Shown: one piece after another, positions 36,681 through 47,611 of the stretch
How the letters are laid out: every line of letters starts with the position of its first letter
Numbering within the stretch: the stretch's first letter is position 1
The notes under the pieces: generated by a model
What the model was told of the DNA's origin: nothing
Database searches by the model: none
What the model saw: only the letters and a program-made list of their open reading frames with translations
Position numbers and translations under genes: made by a program
Assembly (NCBI RefSeq): GCF_900044055.2
Contig: NZ_FCOX02000009.1
Span: forward strand, 1 to 64,000
Reading direction: 5' to 3'
Length of the DNA: 64,000 nt
From: Caballeronia calidae
GTDB taxonomy: Bacteria > Pseudomonadota > Gammaproteobacteria > Burkholderiales > Burkholderiaceae

Positions 36681-37511
36681 TCACCCGATCACGCGATGCC
36701 GGTATGCCGGCAAGCTCTGCCGCACGGCCGCGATGCGTTCCAGATCGATGCCGCCCGCCACGACGCCCATGCCTTCATCCTTTACGGCGACGATCTCGCC
36801 CCACGGATCGACCAGCATGCTGTGCCCCCACGTGCGCCGGCCGTTCTCGTGCTTGCCGCCTTGCGCCGCGGCCAGCACATAGCATTGATTCTCGACCGCG
36901 CGCGCCTTCAGCAATGTTTCCCAATGCGCGTTGCCGGTCGTGTACGTGAACGCGGACGGCACGACCATCAGCGCGCAATCGCCGAGCTTGCGATACAGCT
37001 CCGGAAAGCGCAGGTCATAGCACACCGACAAGCCCACGCGCCCGAACGGCGCTTCGAACGTGCGCACTTCGCTGCCAGGGCAAATGGTCCGCGCTTCGTC
37101 GAACTTGTCCTCGCCCTTTTCGAAATTGAACAGATGAATCTTGTCGTAGCGCGCGACCTGCTTGCCCGCCGGATCGAAGACGAGCGTCGTGTTCAGCACG
37201 CGATCCGGTTCCGGCGATTGCAGCGGCAACGTGCCGCCGATGATCCACACGCGATGCTCGCGCGCCGCATCGGAGAGAAACTGCTGGATCGGGCCCGAAC
37301 CCGGCGTTTCGCGGATCGCGAGCTTGTCGGTGTCCTTGAGGCCCATGTAGCAGAAATATTCGGGCAGGAGTACCAGTTGCGCGCCGCCGCGCACGGCCTC
37401 GGCGATGAGGTGTCCGGCGTCGGCCAGATTGCGTTCGCGGTCCGGCGTGCTGACCATCTGCAGCGCGGCGACCTGAAACGGGGCCGCGCTTTCGCTCGAT
37501 CTTTCGCTCAT
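36681..37511 (-). CDS. Carbon-nitrogen hydrolase (Nit1/deaminated glutathione amidase-like)
   Basis: The product is 276 residues. The Glu-Lys-Cys triad of the nitrilase superfamily is visible: Glu in [11 protein letters not shown], Lys in [18 protein letters not shown] and Cys in [14 protein letters not shown]. The overall pattern fits the Nit1 branch, which repairs deaminated glutathione, but other amides are possible. It lies 68 bp after yhdP and before tldD, an order often seen in this family of bacteria. Cytoplasmic, no signal peptide. Confidence 0.9.
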   Translation of the reverse strand: MSERSSESAAPFQVAALQMVSTPDRERNLADAGHLIAEAVRGGAQLVLLPEYFCYMGLKDTDKLAIRETPGSGPIQQFLSDAAREHRVWIIGGTLPLQSPEPDRVLNTTLVFDPAGKQVARYDKIHLFNFEKGEDKFDEARTICPGSEVRTFEAPFGRVGLSVCYDLRFPELYRKLGDCALMVVPSAFTYTTGNAHWETLLKARAVENQCYVLAAAQGGKHENGRRTWGHSMLVDPWGEIVAVKDEGMGVVAGGIDLERIAAVRQSLPAYRHRVIG

Positions 37512-37579
37512 GTCTCGATTGCGCTGGTAGAAATTGGGGACGATAACGGCGTTGCCGGCGCCAGCGCGAACGCCCGTTT

Positions 37580-40500
37580 TCAGCGGGCAGCCGACGGAAC
37601 CACGGCGGCGGCGGGTGTTTCGATCTTACCCTGATCGCCACCCAGCCGCTGGATGACAGGTTTGCTCCACGATCCGGTGATCGAATAGTCGAGCGCGAAG
37701 GCTTTCTGAATCGATGCCGACAGCGCGAGATCCGCCGCGAGCGCGCCGAGGCCGAGCAGCGGATTGATCACCGCCGCGCCCAGCGCGACCGCGCCCGCGC
37801 CGACGGTCGGAATCACTTTCACGCGGAGGTCTTGCGTCTGCTTCGGCATGTCGACGGTTCCCTGCATCTGCACGCGCGCGGGCGACGTCACCATGAGGAA
37901 GTCGTCCGTATGGCTGATGCCGTCGACGATCTTCGCATTGCCCGTGATCTTCTCGAACGGCAGCCCCTTGCCGACGACATCATCGAAATGCAGCGTCAGC
38001 AGGTTCGCGAGGCTGCGCAGGCTGAAGATGCCGAGCCACTTCGCCGCGTTCGGCGCGCGCAGGATCTGACCGTGACGCAGATCGACGGCGACGTTGCCAT
38101 CGAGCGTGTTCACATCGACGGCAGTCGGACCGCCGTTCCAGCCCGCGTGACCCGAAATCGTGCCGCTGCCCGCGTTCACGACACGCGGCGCGCCGAAGCG
38201 GTCGATCAACTGGCCGCCGTTCTTCACGTCGAGCTTGAAATCAAGCGACGTGCGGCGCGGGATGCCGTCGTCGGTGCTATCGCGCGCGGTGTTCACGGCG
38301 CCGCCCGGCAGCCTGCGCCACGTCGCGTTCGCCAGGAGCGTCGCGTCGGGGTTGGCGAGCTCGAGCTTGTCGAGCGTCCAGATCGGCTCGTCGGCGATGA
38401 CTTCGTTATGCGCGTCGACTTTGAGACGCCCGAGACTGTGCCCGCGTAACACGAGATCGTCGATGGCGAGATCGATCGTCGGCATGTTGCGCGGCGGCTT
38501 GTTCATTACCTTGGCGGCAGGACCGCTATCCGTCCTATCCGGAATCACGAGCCGCGCGAAATGCGCCTGCAACGCGCCGGGGCTTTCCTTCGTCGCGCCC
38601 GGCGTCCACGCGACATCGCCGGAAATCTGATTCGACGCGATGTTCGCCTGCCACTTCTGATCCGTCCCGTTCGCGTCGATGGCCACGTTGTCCCAGCGCC
38701 GGTCGAGCAGCTTGAGCGTCGTGAAGCGAAGGGCGGCGCGCGTCGGGATGAACTGTTTGACGTTCTCGCTCATCGGCGGGCGCGGCACGTTCGCGGCTTC
38801 GGAACCGGGCGGGCTGGACGCGGTTATATCGGCGAAGGTCTTGCGCCAGGCATCGGCGTCGAGCTCGTCGAGATCGGCGGCGGCGCTCACGCCGTCGGCG
38901 GGCAGGTCCGCGGGCTTGTTCACGCCGATCGCGCCGCGCACGACTTTGAGTTGCGCGTGCATGTTCATCGGCTCGGCGGGGTTTTGCGGATCGATCTTGA
39001 CGTGCGCCTTCCCGATCTGCTGAAACACGTAATGCGCGGCCACCGGTCCGAAGCTCAGCTTCGCGTCATGCAGATCCGACGCGCCGCCCGGCGCAGGCTG
39101 GAAGCTGAACGAGAGGGGCATCGGCGTGCCCTGCGCCTTGCCGAACGGCGCGGGCAGATCGATGCCGAGGCCCGTCAGATCCGAGCTCGCCTGCACGTTC
39201 GGCAGCGCGTTCTTCGCGCCGCGCACGTGCAGCTCGTAAGGCGCGCTGCCGTCGATGCGCTTCATGAACTGCACGGCTTGCGGGCTCATGTGCGCGTTGA
39301 GCCGCTGGGCCGCGTCCGCGCCGATGCGTCCGTTCACGTCGATCGCATAGCTGCCGTCCGGCTGCACGCCGCCCTTGGCGCGCACGTCGCCGCCGAGCAG
39401 TTGCGCGGAGATGCCGTCGAGCGTGACGGTCTTCGCGGCGAAGTCGGCGCGGCCGCGCAGATGCGTGAGCGGCGGCAGATTGCCGTACGCGACCACGTCG
39501 TCGGCGAACGTGACCGAGCCTTTGTATTCGGGCTTGATCGGCGGCAGCGGCGCGGGCGGACGATAGCGCGGAATGCCGAGCGTGAGCGCGAGCACGGCGT
39601 CGCCCTTCGCGTCGATCTTGCGCGTCGCGTGCTTCGCCATCAGGCCGAGCGAGCTGTCGTCGACATAGCGCAGCATGTCGGCGAGCGGGCCGCGCGCCTT
39701 CCCGTCGATCCACAGCTTGGTTTCGCGATTGCCCGTATCGTCGATGCGCCCGATGACCTTCGATACCTTCACGCCGCGGTAATGCCCCTTGTCGATATCG
39801 AAGCCGAGCTTGTTCTGCGCGAGCGTGAACGTGCCGTCGATGCCCTCGAATGCCGGCCAGAAGTTCGGCATGCCGTTGGCCATCTTGCGCGGCGGGAACG
39901 GCGTCGGATCGAACTTGCCGTCGGTGAAGGGCGCGTTGATGCGGAAGATGCCCGCGTCGGGAAACTTCGCGTAGGGAAAGCGCGTGAGATCGCCGTGCAC
40001 TTCGATCGTCCCGTTCCTCGAGACGCCCGCCTGCAACGCATGGCCGAGATAGACGCGCACGCGCTCGTTGAGGCTCGTCGGCAGATAGCGCACGAGGCTC
40101 GTCACCTTCAGATGCGCGACCTTCGCCTTCAGATCGAGATTGCCGCGTCCGTGGCCCTGGTTCCAGTAGTCGGCGGTGACTTCGCCTTCGGCATCGGCGT
40201 TCTTCACGCGCAGCGTTTCGAGGTGAATCGTGAACGCGCGGCGCAGCTCGCCCGGCGCGATGGCATCGGCGACCGTCCAGCGCGCACTGCCTTTCAGCGA
40301 ATCGAAGGTGAGGCGCGGATCGTCGAACGCGCCGGGAATGATGACGGCCGCATGCTTCGTGTCGATGGTGATCCGGCCTTCCTTCTCGTTCGCGTCGACG
40401 CGGCCCCACAAATTGTCGATGCCCGGAATGCCCGCGCGCGGATGATTGTTGATCGTGAGGCCCGGCGGCGGCTCCTGCGCCTGAATGCTCAGGCCTTCGA

Positions 40501-41869
40501 GATCGCCCTTGAACGCGTAGCGCAAAAGGGGCGCGTCGCCTTTCTTGCGCTGCTGCTCGGCTTCTTCCTCGGTCTTCGGCGCGCCGCGCTCGGTGAAGAT
40601 CATGTAGTTCGACACCTGGCCGCGCGGATTGAAGCGCACGAGCTCGTTGAGCACCTTCGCCGGCACCGGCAGCGCGCGCACGAATTCCGCGAGGATGCCG
40701 ATATCGACGGTATCGCCCGTCAGCCGCACCAGTTGCCCCTTGCCGATGCTCGGCGCCCGATACGTGCCCGTGAGCGTGCGCGAGACGAGCAGGCGCGTGA
40801 CCGGCGTGCCGTCTTCGAGCGCCGGCTGGCCGAACTCAGCGTGCAGGTTCTTGAGGTTCAGCGTGTATTCGGTGTCTTTCCTGTCGATGCTCCAGCCGAA
40901 GCGCGCGATCGGCATATCGAGGCGCGGCTGCGTCGCGTGCACGCGCAGCGCGACGTCCGCGCCGGTCAGCTCGCCGCCGGCATCCTGCAACTGTCCGCCC
41001 GCGAAGTTCAGCCAGATCTGGTTGTTGATGCGGCCGGTGTACATCTGGAACGGCAGCTTCACGTAGCGCCCGAGCGTCGGCAGATCGACCGGGCCCGTCG
41101 ACATGTAGAGGCGGCCGGTCCAATTCGCCGGCGCGCCCATCGCGGAAAACGGCTGATGCCGGAAGTCCGCGCGGAAGTCGAGCGGGCCGTGCAGCAAGTC
41201 GCCGTCGGCGGGCGCCTTGAGCGCGAGCCGATGGCGCGAGCCGTCGTTGACGATCGCGAGATGCAGCCGCTTGAACGCGATCTCCGGCGCGGTGCGTTGC
41301 GCGTCGCGCCAGCGCAGCGTGCCGTCGCGCAGAACGATGTGGTCCTGGCCGAGCAGCCAGGTCGTGAACGCGTTCGAGCCGGTGCGATGCGTGGGAAGTG
41401 GCACGCCCGCGACCGAGAGCGCGCCGTCGGCATTGCGCGCGATGATCACGTCGGGACCATCGACGGTCAGGTCCGCGAGCTTCGGCTGCAGATGCAGCAG
41501 CGACGACCACGCGATGCTCGCGCTCGCGTGCGGCACGGCGAGTCCGGGCGAGCCGTCGGCGGCGTCGATGCGCAGGTTGTCGATATCGAGTGTGGGCGTA
41601 AGCCCCGACCATCGCGCGGAAATCCTGCCGATATGAAGCTGCGCGTGAATCTTCGACGAGACCAGTTCTTCGATGCGCGGCCGGAACGAATCGACCTGCG
41701 GCATGACGAGATAGCGCAGGCCGACATACACGCCCGCCACCGCGAAATACGCGATGACCGCGATGACCAGAAGGGTTTTGAAGACGCGCGAAAGCACGCG
41801 CTCGGCGTTGCCGCTGGGCTTGGCTTGTCCAACTTCGGTCGGGTCGACGGATTGTCTGCTGTCGGACAT
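37580..41869 (-). CDS. yhdP: YhdP-family AsmA-like lipid-transport protein
   Basis: The product is 1429 residues, in the usual range (about 1270-1450). One N-terminal transmembrane helix (about residues 30-55, TLLVIAVIAYFAVAGVYVGL) anchors a very long, beta-rich periplasmic body (DUF3971, then an AsmA-type C-domain) thought to form a groove carrying phospholipids to the outer membrane. Late helices (GAGAVALGAAVINPLLGLGA) precede a short tail. It is divergent from glnE with 183 bp between starts. The gene is antisense to a very long spurious open frame. Confidence 0.92.
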   Translation of the reverse strand: MSDSRQSVDPTEVGQAKPSGNAERVLSRVFKTLLVIAVIAYFAVAGVYVGLRYLVMPQVDSFRPRIEELVSSKIHAQLHIGRISARWSGLTPTLDIDNLRIDAADGSPGLAVPHASASIAWSSLLHLQPKLADLTVDGPDVIIARNADGALSVAGVPLPTHRTGSNAFTTWLLGQDHIVLRDGTLRWRDAQRTAPEIAFKRLHLAIVNDGSRHRLALKAPADGDLLHGPLDFRADFRHQPFSAMGAPANWTGRLYMSTGPVDLPTLGRYVKLPFQMYTGRINNQIWLNFAGGQLQDAGGELTGADVALRVHATQPRLDMPIARFGWSIDRKDTEYTLNLKNLHAEFGQPALEDGTPVTRLLVSRTLTGTYRAPSIGKGQLVRLTGDTVDIGILAEFVRALPVPAKVLNELVRFNPRGQVSNYMIFTERGAPKTEEEAEQQRKKGDAPLLRYAFKGDLEGLSIQAQEPPPGLTINNHPRAGIPGIDNLWGRVDANEKEGRITIDTKHAAVIIPGAFDDPRLTFDSLKGSARWTVADAIAPGELRRAFTIHLETLRVKNADAEGEVTADYWNQGHGRGNLDLKAKVAHLKVTSLVRYLPTSLNERVRVYLGHALQAGVSRNGTIEVHGDLTRFPYAKFPDAGIFRINAPFTDGKFDPTPFPPRKMANGMPNFWPAFEGIDGTFTLAQNKLGFDIDKGHYRGVKVSKVIGRIDDTGNRETKLWIDGKARGPLADMLRYVDDSSLGLMAKHATRKIDAKGDAVLALTLGIPRYRPPAPLPPIKPEYKGSVTFADDVVAYGNLPPLTHLRGRADFAAKTVTLDGISAQLLGGDVRAKGGVQPDGSYAIDVNGRIGADAAQRLNAHMSPQAVQFMKRIDGSAPYELHVRGAKNALPNVQASSDLTGLGIDLPAPFGKAQGTPMPLSFSFQPAPGGASDLHDAKLSFGPVAAHYVFQQIGKAHVKIDPQNPAEPMNMHAQLKVVRGAIGVNKPADLPADGVSAAADLDELDADAWRKTFADITASSPPGSEAANVPRPPMSENVKQFIPTRAALRFTTLKLLDRRWDNVAIDANGTDQKWQANIASNQISGDVAWTPGATKESPGALQAHFARLVIPDRTDSGPAAKVMNKPPRNMPTIDLAIDDLVLRGHSLGRLKVDAHNEVIADEPIWTLDKLELANPDATLLANATWRRLPGGAVNTARDSTDDGIPRRTSLDFKLDVKNGGQLIDRFGAPRVVNAGSGTISGHAGWNGGPTAVDVNTLDGNVAVDLRHGQILRAPNAAKWLGIFSLRSLANLLTLHFDDVVGKGLPFEKITGNAKIVDGISHTDDFLMVTSPARVQMQGTVDMPKQTQDLRVKVIPTVGAGAVALGAAVINPLLGLGALAADLALSASIQKAFALDYSITGSWSKPVIQRLGGDQGKIETPAAAVVPSAAR

Positions 41870-42052
41870 GCTGCGGCTGTTCGGCGATATGGTAGTTTTG
41901 CGTGTTTGACGCTGAAATGTAACACGGGCATAGCGGGGACGGCCGCGGCCTGCGCACTCGTGGATGCTCGCAAAGCCGCGCCCGGCAAGACTCGCGGCGC
42001 GATGTCCGATGCGCTATGTCTTTCCGGAAGCAATGAGCGAACCCAATCTTTC

Positions 42053-44848
42053 ATGACCGACGCGACTCTTCTCAGTTCCGACTATTCCAACTATGCGGCG
42101 CGCGCGTATGCGGCGCGACCCGAACTGGCGTCGAATGTTGCGCAGTGGGCGCAGTCGCGCATCACGCGCGGCTGGATCGAAGCACGGCTCGATGCGCACT
42201 GTGCGCCGTGCACCGCCAACGGCGTGCTCGACGAAGCCGCGCTCAAGACCGCGCTGCGGCGTCTGCGCACCGACGTGTTCTGCACGGTGATGGAGCGCGA
42301 TCTCGCGGGCCACGCGGATGTGGCCGAAGTCACCGGCGCGATGACCGATCTCGCCGAAGTCACCGTGCAGCGCGCGCTCGCGGTGCTCTCGGCGGATCTC
42401 GAAGCGCTCTTCGGCGAGCCGCGCGGGCCGAACGGCGAGCGGCTGACGCTCGGTGTCGTCGGCATGGGCAAGCTGGGCGGACGTGAGCTCAACGCATCGT
42501 CGGACATCGACCTGATCTTCGTTTATGAAGAAGATGGCGAAACCTCGGGCGGCACGCGCTCGCCGCTCACGACGCAGGAATTCTTCACACGGCTCGGCAA
42601 GCGGCTGATCGGCGCGCTCGCCGAGATCACGCAGGACGGCTATGTGTTTCGCGTCGACATGCGGCTGCGGCCCAACGGCGATTCGGGTCCGCTCGTGTGC
42701 AGCCTCGGCATGCTCGAAGAGTATTTCTACGTGCAGGGCCGCGAATGGGAGCGCTACGCGTGGATCAAGGGACGGCTCGTCTCGGAGACGCAAAGCGAGT
42801 CCGCGAAGCGCCTCGTGAAGCAGCTCGAAGCGATCGCCACACCGTTCATCTACCGGCGCTATCTCGACTACGGCGTGATCGCCGCCATCCGCTCGCTGCA
42901 TCAGCAGATTCGGCAGGAAGCGCGGCGGCGCGCGTCGATGCGCCCCGACAAGGCCGACGACATCAAGCTCGGCCGCGGCGGCATCCGCGAGATCGAGTTC
43001 AGTGCGCAGGTCTTTCAGTTGATTCGCGGCGGCCAGGCAGCGGATTTCCGCATCCGGCCGACGCTCGCGGTGCTGGAACGCGCTTCTGCGCACGGCTTGC
43101 TCGCGCCCAACGTGTGCAACGCGCTGTCCGAGGCGTATCTGTTTTTGCGCACGGTGGAGCATCGGCTGCAGTATCGCAACGATGCGCAGACGCACGCGAT
43201 GCCCGTCGCCGATGACGAACGCGCGCGGCTCGCGACATCGCTCGGCTTCGCGGACTATGCCGCGCTGATGGAGAAGCTCGACGCGCATCGCGAACTCGTC
43301 GAGCAGCAGTTCGACGCGATCTTCGCCGACAAGGTGAGCGGGCAGGGCGGCTGCGGCGTCGCGGAGGATTCGGCGGCGTCGTGGATCTGGAGCAGCGCGC
43401 TCGCCGACGACTCCGCGCAGGAAGAGCTCGCCGCGCGCCTGTCGGAACTCGGCTTCGCGGACCCCGCGCCGGTGCTGTCGCGTCTGACCGGCGTATGGAA
43501 TTCGGCGCGCTATGCGGGCTTGCCGTCGCAGAGCCGGGAGCGCTTCGATATCGTCGCGCAACGCGGGCTCGAAGCGGTGCAGTCGATCGATGCGGCGCGG
43601 CGCGGCGACACCATCACGCGCCTCTTCGATCTGCTCGAAGCCATTGGCAGGCGCGGCGCGTATCTCGCGCTGCTGACGGAATATCCGGCGGCGCTGGAGC
43701 GCGTGCTGTCGGTGCTGTCCGGCTCGCGCTGGGCGGCGGGCTATCTGATCCGCCATCCACAACTGCTCGACGAACTGCTCGACGACGAAGCCATCGCGAG
43801 CCCGTTCGACTGGACCGCGTTCAAGCGCTCGCTGATCACGCGGCTCGACGCCGCCGAGGATGCGGAGCATCAGATGGATCTGCTGCGCCACGCGCATCAG
43901 GCCGAAGTGTTCCGCATTCTGCTGATCGATCTCGCCGGACATCTGACTGTCGAGCACGTGAGCGACCGTCTCTCCGAACTCGCCGACGCCGTGCTCGACG
44001 TCACGGTGCAAACCGTGTGGAAGCAGTTCCCGAAGCGGCATCGCGAGACGCCGCGCTTTTCCGCCATCGCGTACGGGAAGCTCGGCGGCAAGGAGCTGGG
44101 TTACGCGTCGGATCTCGATCTCATCTTCCTCTACGACGATCCGCACGAATCCGCCTCCGACCTCTACGCGATGTTCACGCGCCGCCTCATCACCTGGCTC
44201 ACGGCGGCGACGGGCGCGGGCACGCTCTTCGATGTCGATTTGCGCCTGCGTCCGAATGGCGAATCCGGCCTGCTCGTGACCGACCTCGATTCCTTCCGGC
44301 GTTATCAGATCCGCGAAGGCGATGCCGCGAACACCGCGTGGGTCTGGGAGCATCAGGCGCTTTCGCGTGCGCGTTACAGCGCGGGCGATGCCGAGATCGG
44401 CGCGGCGTTCGAGAAGATCCGCGCGGACGTGCTCGTCATGGAACGCGACGCCGCCGCGCTCGCCCGCGAGATCGTGTCGATGCGTCAGCGTGTCGCCGAG
44501 GGGCATCCGAACCGCAGCGACCTGTTCGATCTGAAGCACGATCGCGGCGGCATGGTCGATATCGAGTTCATCGTGCAGTACTGGGTGCTGCTGCACGCGC
44601 GCGAGCATCGCGAGTTTCTGCGCAACGCGGGCAATATCACGCTGCTGAAGATCGCCGCGAAAAGCGGTTTGATCGCCGAAGACGAAGCGGATGTGATCGG
44701 CGCGGCATACCGGCATTACCGCAAACTCCAGCACACGCTGCGGCTCGACGGCATGGAGAAGGCGCGCGTCGATCCGGCCGAAGTTCAGGCCGAACGCGAC
44801 GCGGTGACGGCGTTGTGGGAGCGGGTGTTCGCGATAGCGGCCGGCTGA
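42053..44848 (+). CDS. glnE: Bifunctional glutamine synthetase adenylyltransferase/deadenylase
   Basis: The product is 931 residues. GlnE adds or removes AMP on glutamine synthetase in response to PII and glutamine. Two nucleotidyltransferase domains are present: GMGKLGGRELNASSDIDLIF (about residue 140) and YGKLGGKELGYASDLDLIF (about 675). Each is followed by its helical bundle (KLGRGGIREIEF; KHDRGGMVDIEF). The ATG at 42053 matches the usual N-terminus; an in-frame ATG at 42002 adds 17 residues. It converges on recN with three bases between stop codons. Confidence 0.95.
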   Translation: MTDATLLSSDYSNYAARAYAARPELASNVAQWAQSRITRGWIEARLDAHCAPCTANGVLDEAALKTALRRLRTDVFCTVMERDLAGHADVAEVTGAMTDLAEVTVQRALAVLSADLEALFGEPRGPNGERLTLGVVGMGKLGGRELNASSDIDLIFVYEEDGETSGGTRSPLTTQEFFTRLGKRLIGALAEITQDGYVFRVDMRLRPNGDSGPLVCSLGMLEEYFYVQGREWERYAWIKGRLVSETQSESAKRLVKQLEAIATPFIYRRYLDYGVIAAIRSLHQQIRQEARRRASMRPDKADDIKLGRGGIREIEFSAQVFQLIRGGQAADFRIRPTLAVLERASAHGLLAPNVCNALSEAYLFLRTVEHRLQYRNDAQTHAMPVADDERARLATSLGFADYAALMEKLDAHRELVEQQFDAIFADKVSGQGGCGVAEDSAASWIWSSALADDSAQEELAARLSELGFADPAPVLSRLTGVWNSARYAGLPSQSRERFDIVAQRGLEAVQSIDAARRGDTITRLFDLLEAIGRRGAYLALLTEYPAALERVLSVLSGSRWAAGYLIRHPQLLDELLDDEAIASPFDWTAFKRSLITRLDAAEDAEHQMDLLRHAHQAEVFRILLIDLAGHLTVEHVSDRLSELADAVLDVTVQTVWKQFPKRHRETPRFSAIAYGKLGGKELGYASDLDLIFLYDDPHESASDLYAMFTRRLITWLTAATGAGTLFDVDLRLRPNGESGLLVTDLDSFRRYQIREGDAANTAWVWEHQALSRARYSAGDAEIGAAFEKIRADVLVMERDAAALAREIVSMRQRVAEGHPNRSDLFDLKHDRGGMVDIEFIVQYWVLLHAREHREFLRNAGNITLLKIAAKSGLIAEDEADVIGAAYRHYRKLQHTLRLDGMEKARVDPAEVQAERDAVTALWERVFAIAAG

Positions 44849-44851
44849 CGC

Positions 44852-46504
44852 TCAGGCGGCCAGCATTTCCTTCGCGTGCTTGCGGGTGGTCGCGGTGATT
44901 TCGATGCCGCCCAGCATGCGCGCGACTTCCTCGATGCGCCGGCTCTTGTCGAGCGGCGTCACCGTGCTGACGGTGCCGCCGGCATCGTCCGACGACTTCG
45001 CGACCTGGAAATGCTGATCGCCGCGCGCGGCCACTTGCGGCAAGTGCGTGACGCACAGCACCTGACGGTCGCGCCCGAGCTGATGCAAAAGACGCCCGAC
45101 CACTTCCGCGACGCCGCCGCCGATGCCCGTGTCCACTTCGTCGAAGATGAGCGTGGGCGTGGGGCTCGCGGTGCTCGCGATCACGGCGAGCGCGAGGCTG
45201 ATACGGGCGAGCTCGCCGCCCGACGCGACTTTCGCGAGCGGCCTCAACGCGACGCCCGCGTGACCGGCGACGCGGAATTCGATCTGCTCCAGCCCGTTCG
45301 CGCCGCCCTCGGCGAGCGGCACGAGCGCGACTTCGAAGCTGCCGCCGGCCATCGACAATTCCTGCATGCCTTCGGTGACGGCTTTCGACAAGCTCTTCGC
45401 CGCTTTGGCGCGCGCTTTCGACAGCACCTTGGCCTGCGCGAGATAGTCGTTCTTGGCTTTGTCGGCGGCGGCGTTGAGCGCGTCGAGATCGGCGGCGGCG
45501 TCGAGTTCGGCGAGCTGACGGCGGCGCGCGTCGTGTTCCTCCGGCAGCGTTTCCGGCTGAAGGCGGAATTTGCGCGCGGTCGAGTGCAACTGGTCCATGC
45601 GCTTTTCGACTTGCGCGAGGCGGTCCGGGTCGAGCTCCAGCCGCTGCGCGTAATGCGACAGCGAGTACGACGCTTCCTGCAACTGGATCTCGGCGGGTTC
45701 GAGCGACGCGAGCACGTCGTTCAGCGCCGGATCGATGTCGGCGAGGCCGCGCAGCTTCGAGATGATGGTGCCGAGCTGCGAGATCATCGCTTCGTCGGAT
45801 TCGGAGAGTGCGCCGAGTGCGCCCTGCACGCCGTCGATGAGACTTGCCGAATGCGACAGCCGATGATGCTCCGCGCTCACTTCCTCCCACTCGCCGGGCT
45901 GCGGCGCGAGCTTGTCGAACTCGCTCAGTTGCCACGCGAGGCGCTCGCGTTCGAGTTGCAGCTCGCGGTCGCGGCTTTGCGCGGTTTCGACGGCCTGCTG
46001 CGCGTCACGCCATGCGCGCCACGCGCGATTCACCGCACTCGCGGCGTCGAGCAACTGCGCGTGGGTGTCGAAGAGTTCGCGCTGCGCGTCCGGCCGCATC
46101 AACAATTGATGCGCGTGCTGTCCATGAATATCGACGAGCATCTCGCCCACTTCGCGCAGTTGCGCGAGCGTCGCGGGCGTGCCGTTGATGAACGCCCGCG
46201 AGCGGCCGCCCGAATCGATGACCCGGCGCAACATCACTGAATCGCCGTCTTGCGACAACGCGTGCTCGTCCAGCCATTGCACGACGAGCGGATGCGTCGA
46301 AAACTCGGCGGTGATGTCCGCGCGCGCCTGGCCCGCGCGCACCACGCTCGCGTCGCCGCGTGAGCCGAGCGTGAGCGCGAGGGCGTCGATCAGGATCGAC
46401 TTGCCCGCGCCGGTTTCACCCGAAAAGACCGTGAAGCCTGGATCGAAATCGATATCCAGCGTGGCGACGATGACGAAATCTCGAATGGACAGATGACGGA
46501 GCAT
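44852..46504 (-). CDS. recN: DNA repair protein RecN
   Basis: The product is a 550-residue SMC-like ATPase that acts at double-strand breaks. Walker A GETGAGKS is at residues 29-36, after MLRHLSIRDFVIV. A long coiled-coil middle (about residues 150-370) contains many Leu/Glu/Ala heptads. The ABC signature LAKVASGGELARISLAL and Walker B TLIFDEVDTGIGG follow near the C-terminus. It lies 36 bp downstream of nadK, a common pair in this lineage. No LexA box was recognised in the gap. Confidence 0.96.
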   Translation of the reverse strand: MLRHLSIRDFVIVATLDIDFDPGFTVFSGETGAGKSILIDALALTLGSRGDASVVRAGQARADITAEFSTHPLVVQWLDEHALSQDGDSVMLRRVIDSGGRSRAFINGTPATLAQLREVGEMLVDIHGQHAHQLLMRPDAQRELFDTHAQLLDAASAVNRAWRAWRDAQQAVETAQSRDRELQLERERLAWQLSEFDKLAPQPGEWEEVSAEHHRLSHSASLIDGVQGALGALSESDEAMISQLGTIISKLRGLADIDPALNDVLASLEPAEIQLQEASYSLSHYAQRLELDPDRLAQVEKRMDQLHSTARKFRLQPETLPEEHDARRRQLAELDAAADLDALNAAADKAKNDYLAQAKVLSKARAKAAKSLSKAVTEGMQELSMAGGSFEVALVPLAEGGANGLEQIEFRVAGHAGVALRPLAKVASGGELARISLALAVIASTASPTPTLIFDEVDTGIGGGVAEVVGRLLHQLGRDRQVLCVTHLPQVAARGDQHFQVAKSSDDAGGTVSTVTPLDKSRRIEEVARMLGGIEITATTRKHAKEMLAA

Positions 46505-46540
46505 GGACGCTTCGGAAGAGGAATTCGGGATTCGTGCGGT

Positions 46541-47437
46541 TCAGAGAGCGGACGAGTCCTGCGACGGATGCTCGTTCCAGTGCAGCTTCTTGCGCAGCGT
46601 CGCGTAGGTGCTGTAACCGACCGGATGCAGCACCGGCACCGTATGCTTCGAGCGCCGCACTTCGATCGCGTCGTTCAGCTCGACGGCGGTGAACGACTGC
46701 ATGTCGAAGTTCACGTTCACATCCCGCCCGCCGATGATCTGAATGGTGACCTTCGAATCGTCGGCCAGCACGATCGGTCGGTTCGACAGTGAATGCGGCG
46801 CGATCGGCACGAGCACGAAGCCTTGCAACTGCGGATGCAGGATCGGCCCCGCCGAGGACAGCGCGTACGCGGTCGAGCCGGTGGGCGTCGCGACGATGAG
46901 GCCGTCCGAGCGCTGGTTGTACATGAAGTGGCCATCCACCGACACGCGCAGTTCCGCCATGCCGGAGAAGCCGCTGCGGTTCACCACGACGTCGTTGAAT
47001 GCGAGTGCGTGGTAGATCGGCTTGTCGTCGCGCACGATGCGCGCTTCGAGCAGGCTGCGCTCCTCGCGCTCGAACTGGCCGGCGAGCATCTGCGGCACGA
47101 GTTCGCGCATCGCCTTGAGCGGAATGTCCGTGATGAAGCCGAGCCGCCCGTGATTCACGCCGATGAGCGGCGTCTTGTACGGCGCGAGCTGCCGGCCGAT
47201 GCCGAGCATGGTGCCGTCGCCGCCGATCACGATCGCGACGTCCGCGCGCGCGCCCATCTCGGCGATGGAGAGCGCCGGAAATTCCGTCACGCCGACGTCC
47301 TTCGCGGTGCCCGCCTCGAACACGACCTCGAAGCCCTGCTGCACGAGGAGATCGGCGAGCGATCTCAGCGGCGCCTCGATGCCCGGCGTGTTGGTGCGCC
47401 CCACGAGCGCGACGGTCTTGAATTGGCCAATTTCCAT
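46541..47437 (-). CDS. nadK: NAD kinase
   Basis: The product is 298 residues. It phosphorylates NAD to NADP. The catalytic GGDG motif is in [16 protein letters not shown] (about residues 70-85). The [18 protein letters not shown] and [21 protein letters not shown] motifs follow in order. It is divergent from hrcA (174 bp between starts) and precedes recN in a probable two-gene unit. Confidence 0.96.
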   Translation of the reverse strand: MEIGQFKTVALVGRTNTPGIEAPLRSLADLLVQQGFEVVFEAGTAKDVGVTEFPALSIAEMGARADVAIVIGGDGTMLGIGRQLAPYKTPLIGVNHGRLGFITDIPLKAMRELVPQMLAGQFEREERSLLEARIVRDDKPIYHALAFNDVVVNRSGFSGMAELRVSVDGHFMYNQRSDGLIVATPTGSTAYALSSAGPILHPQLQGFVLVPIAPHSLSNRPIVLADDSKVTIQIIGGRDVNVNFDMQSFTAVELNDAIEVRRSKHTVPVLHPVGYSTYATLRKKLHWNEHPSQDSSAL

Positions 47438-47611
47438 GCCGGCATTACACCATAGTCAGAGAGCGAAAAGAACCGTGGCCGACGCCGTGAAGCCTGACGG
47501 CAAGCATGCTCCGGGCAGGGCGATCGTTTCTCGCTAGAATGGAGCGGACGTTGAACGCAGCCCGGGCGGCGCGGTTCGCCGCTACCCGACACGTTGAGCT
47601 AAAATTTCCCC

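Noticed and set aside
42002..42052. A longer glnE start adding 17 residues
   Set aside because: The ATG at 42002 has no better ribosome site and the added residues do not resemble the family N-terminus, so the ATG at 42053 was kept, with some uncertainty.
38561..44848. A 2095-codon open frame on the plus strand, partly antisense to yhdP
   Set aside because: Only its last 931 codons (glnE, from 42053) look like protein. The earlier part is rich in Arg, His and Ala and lies exactly opposite yhdP codons, the usual GC-rich shadow effect.
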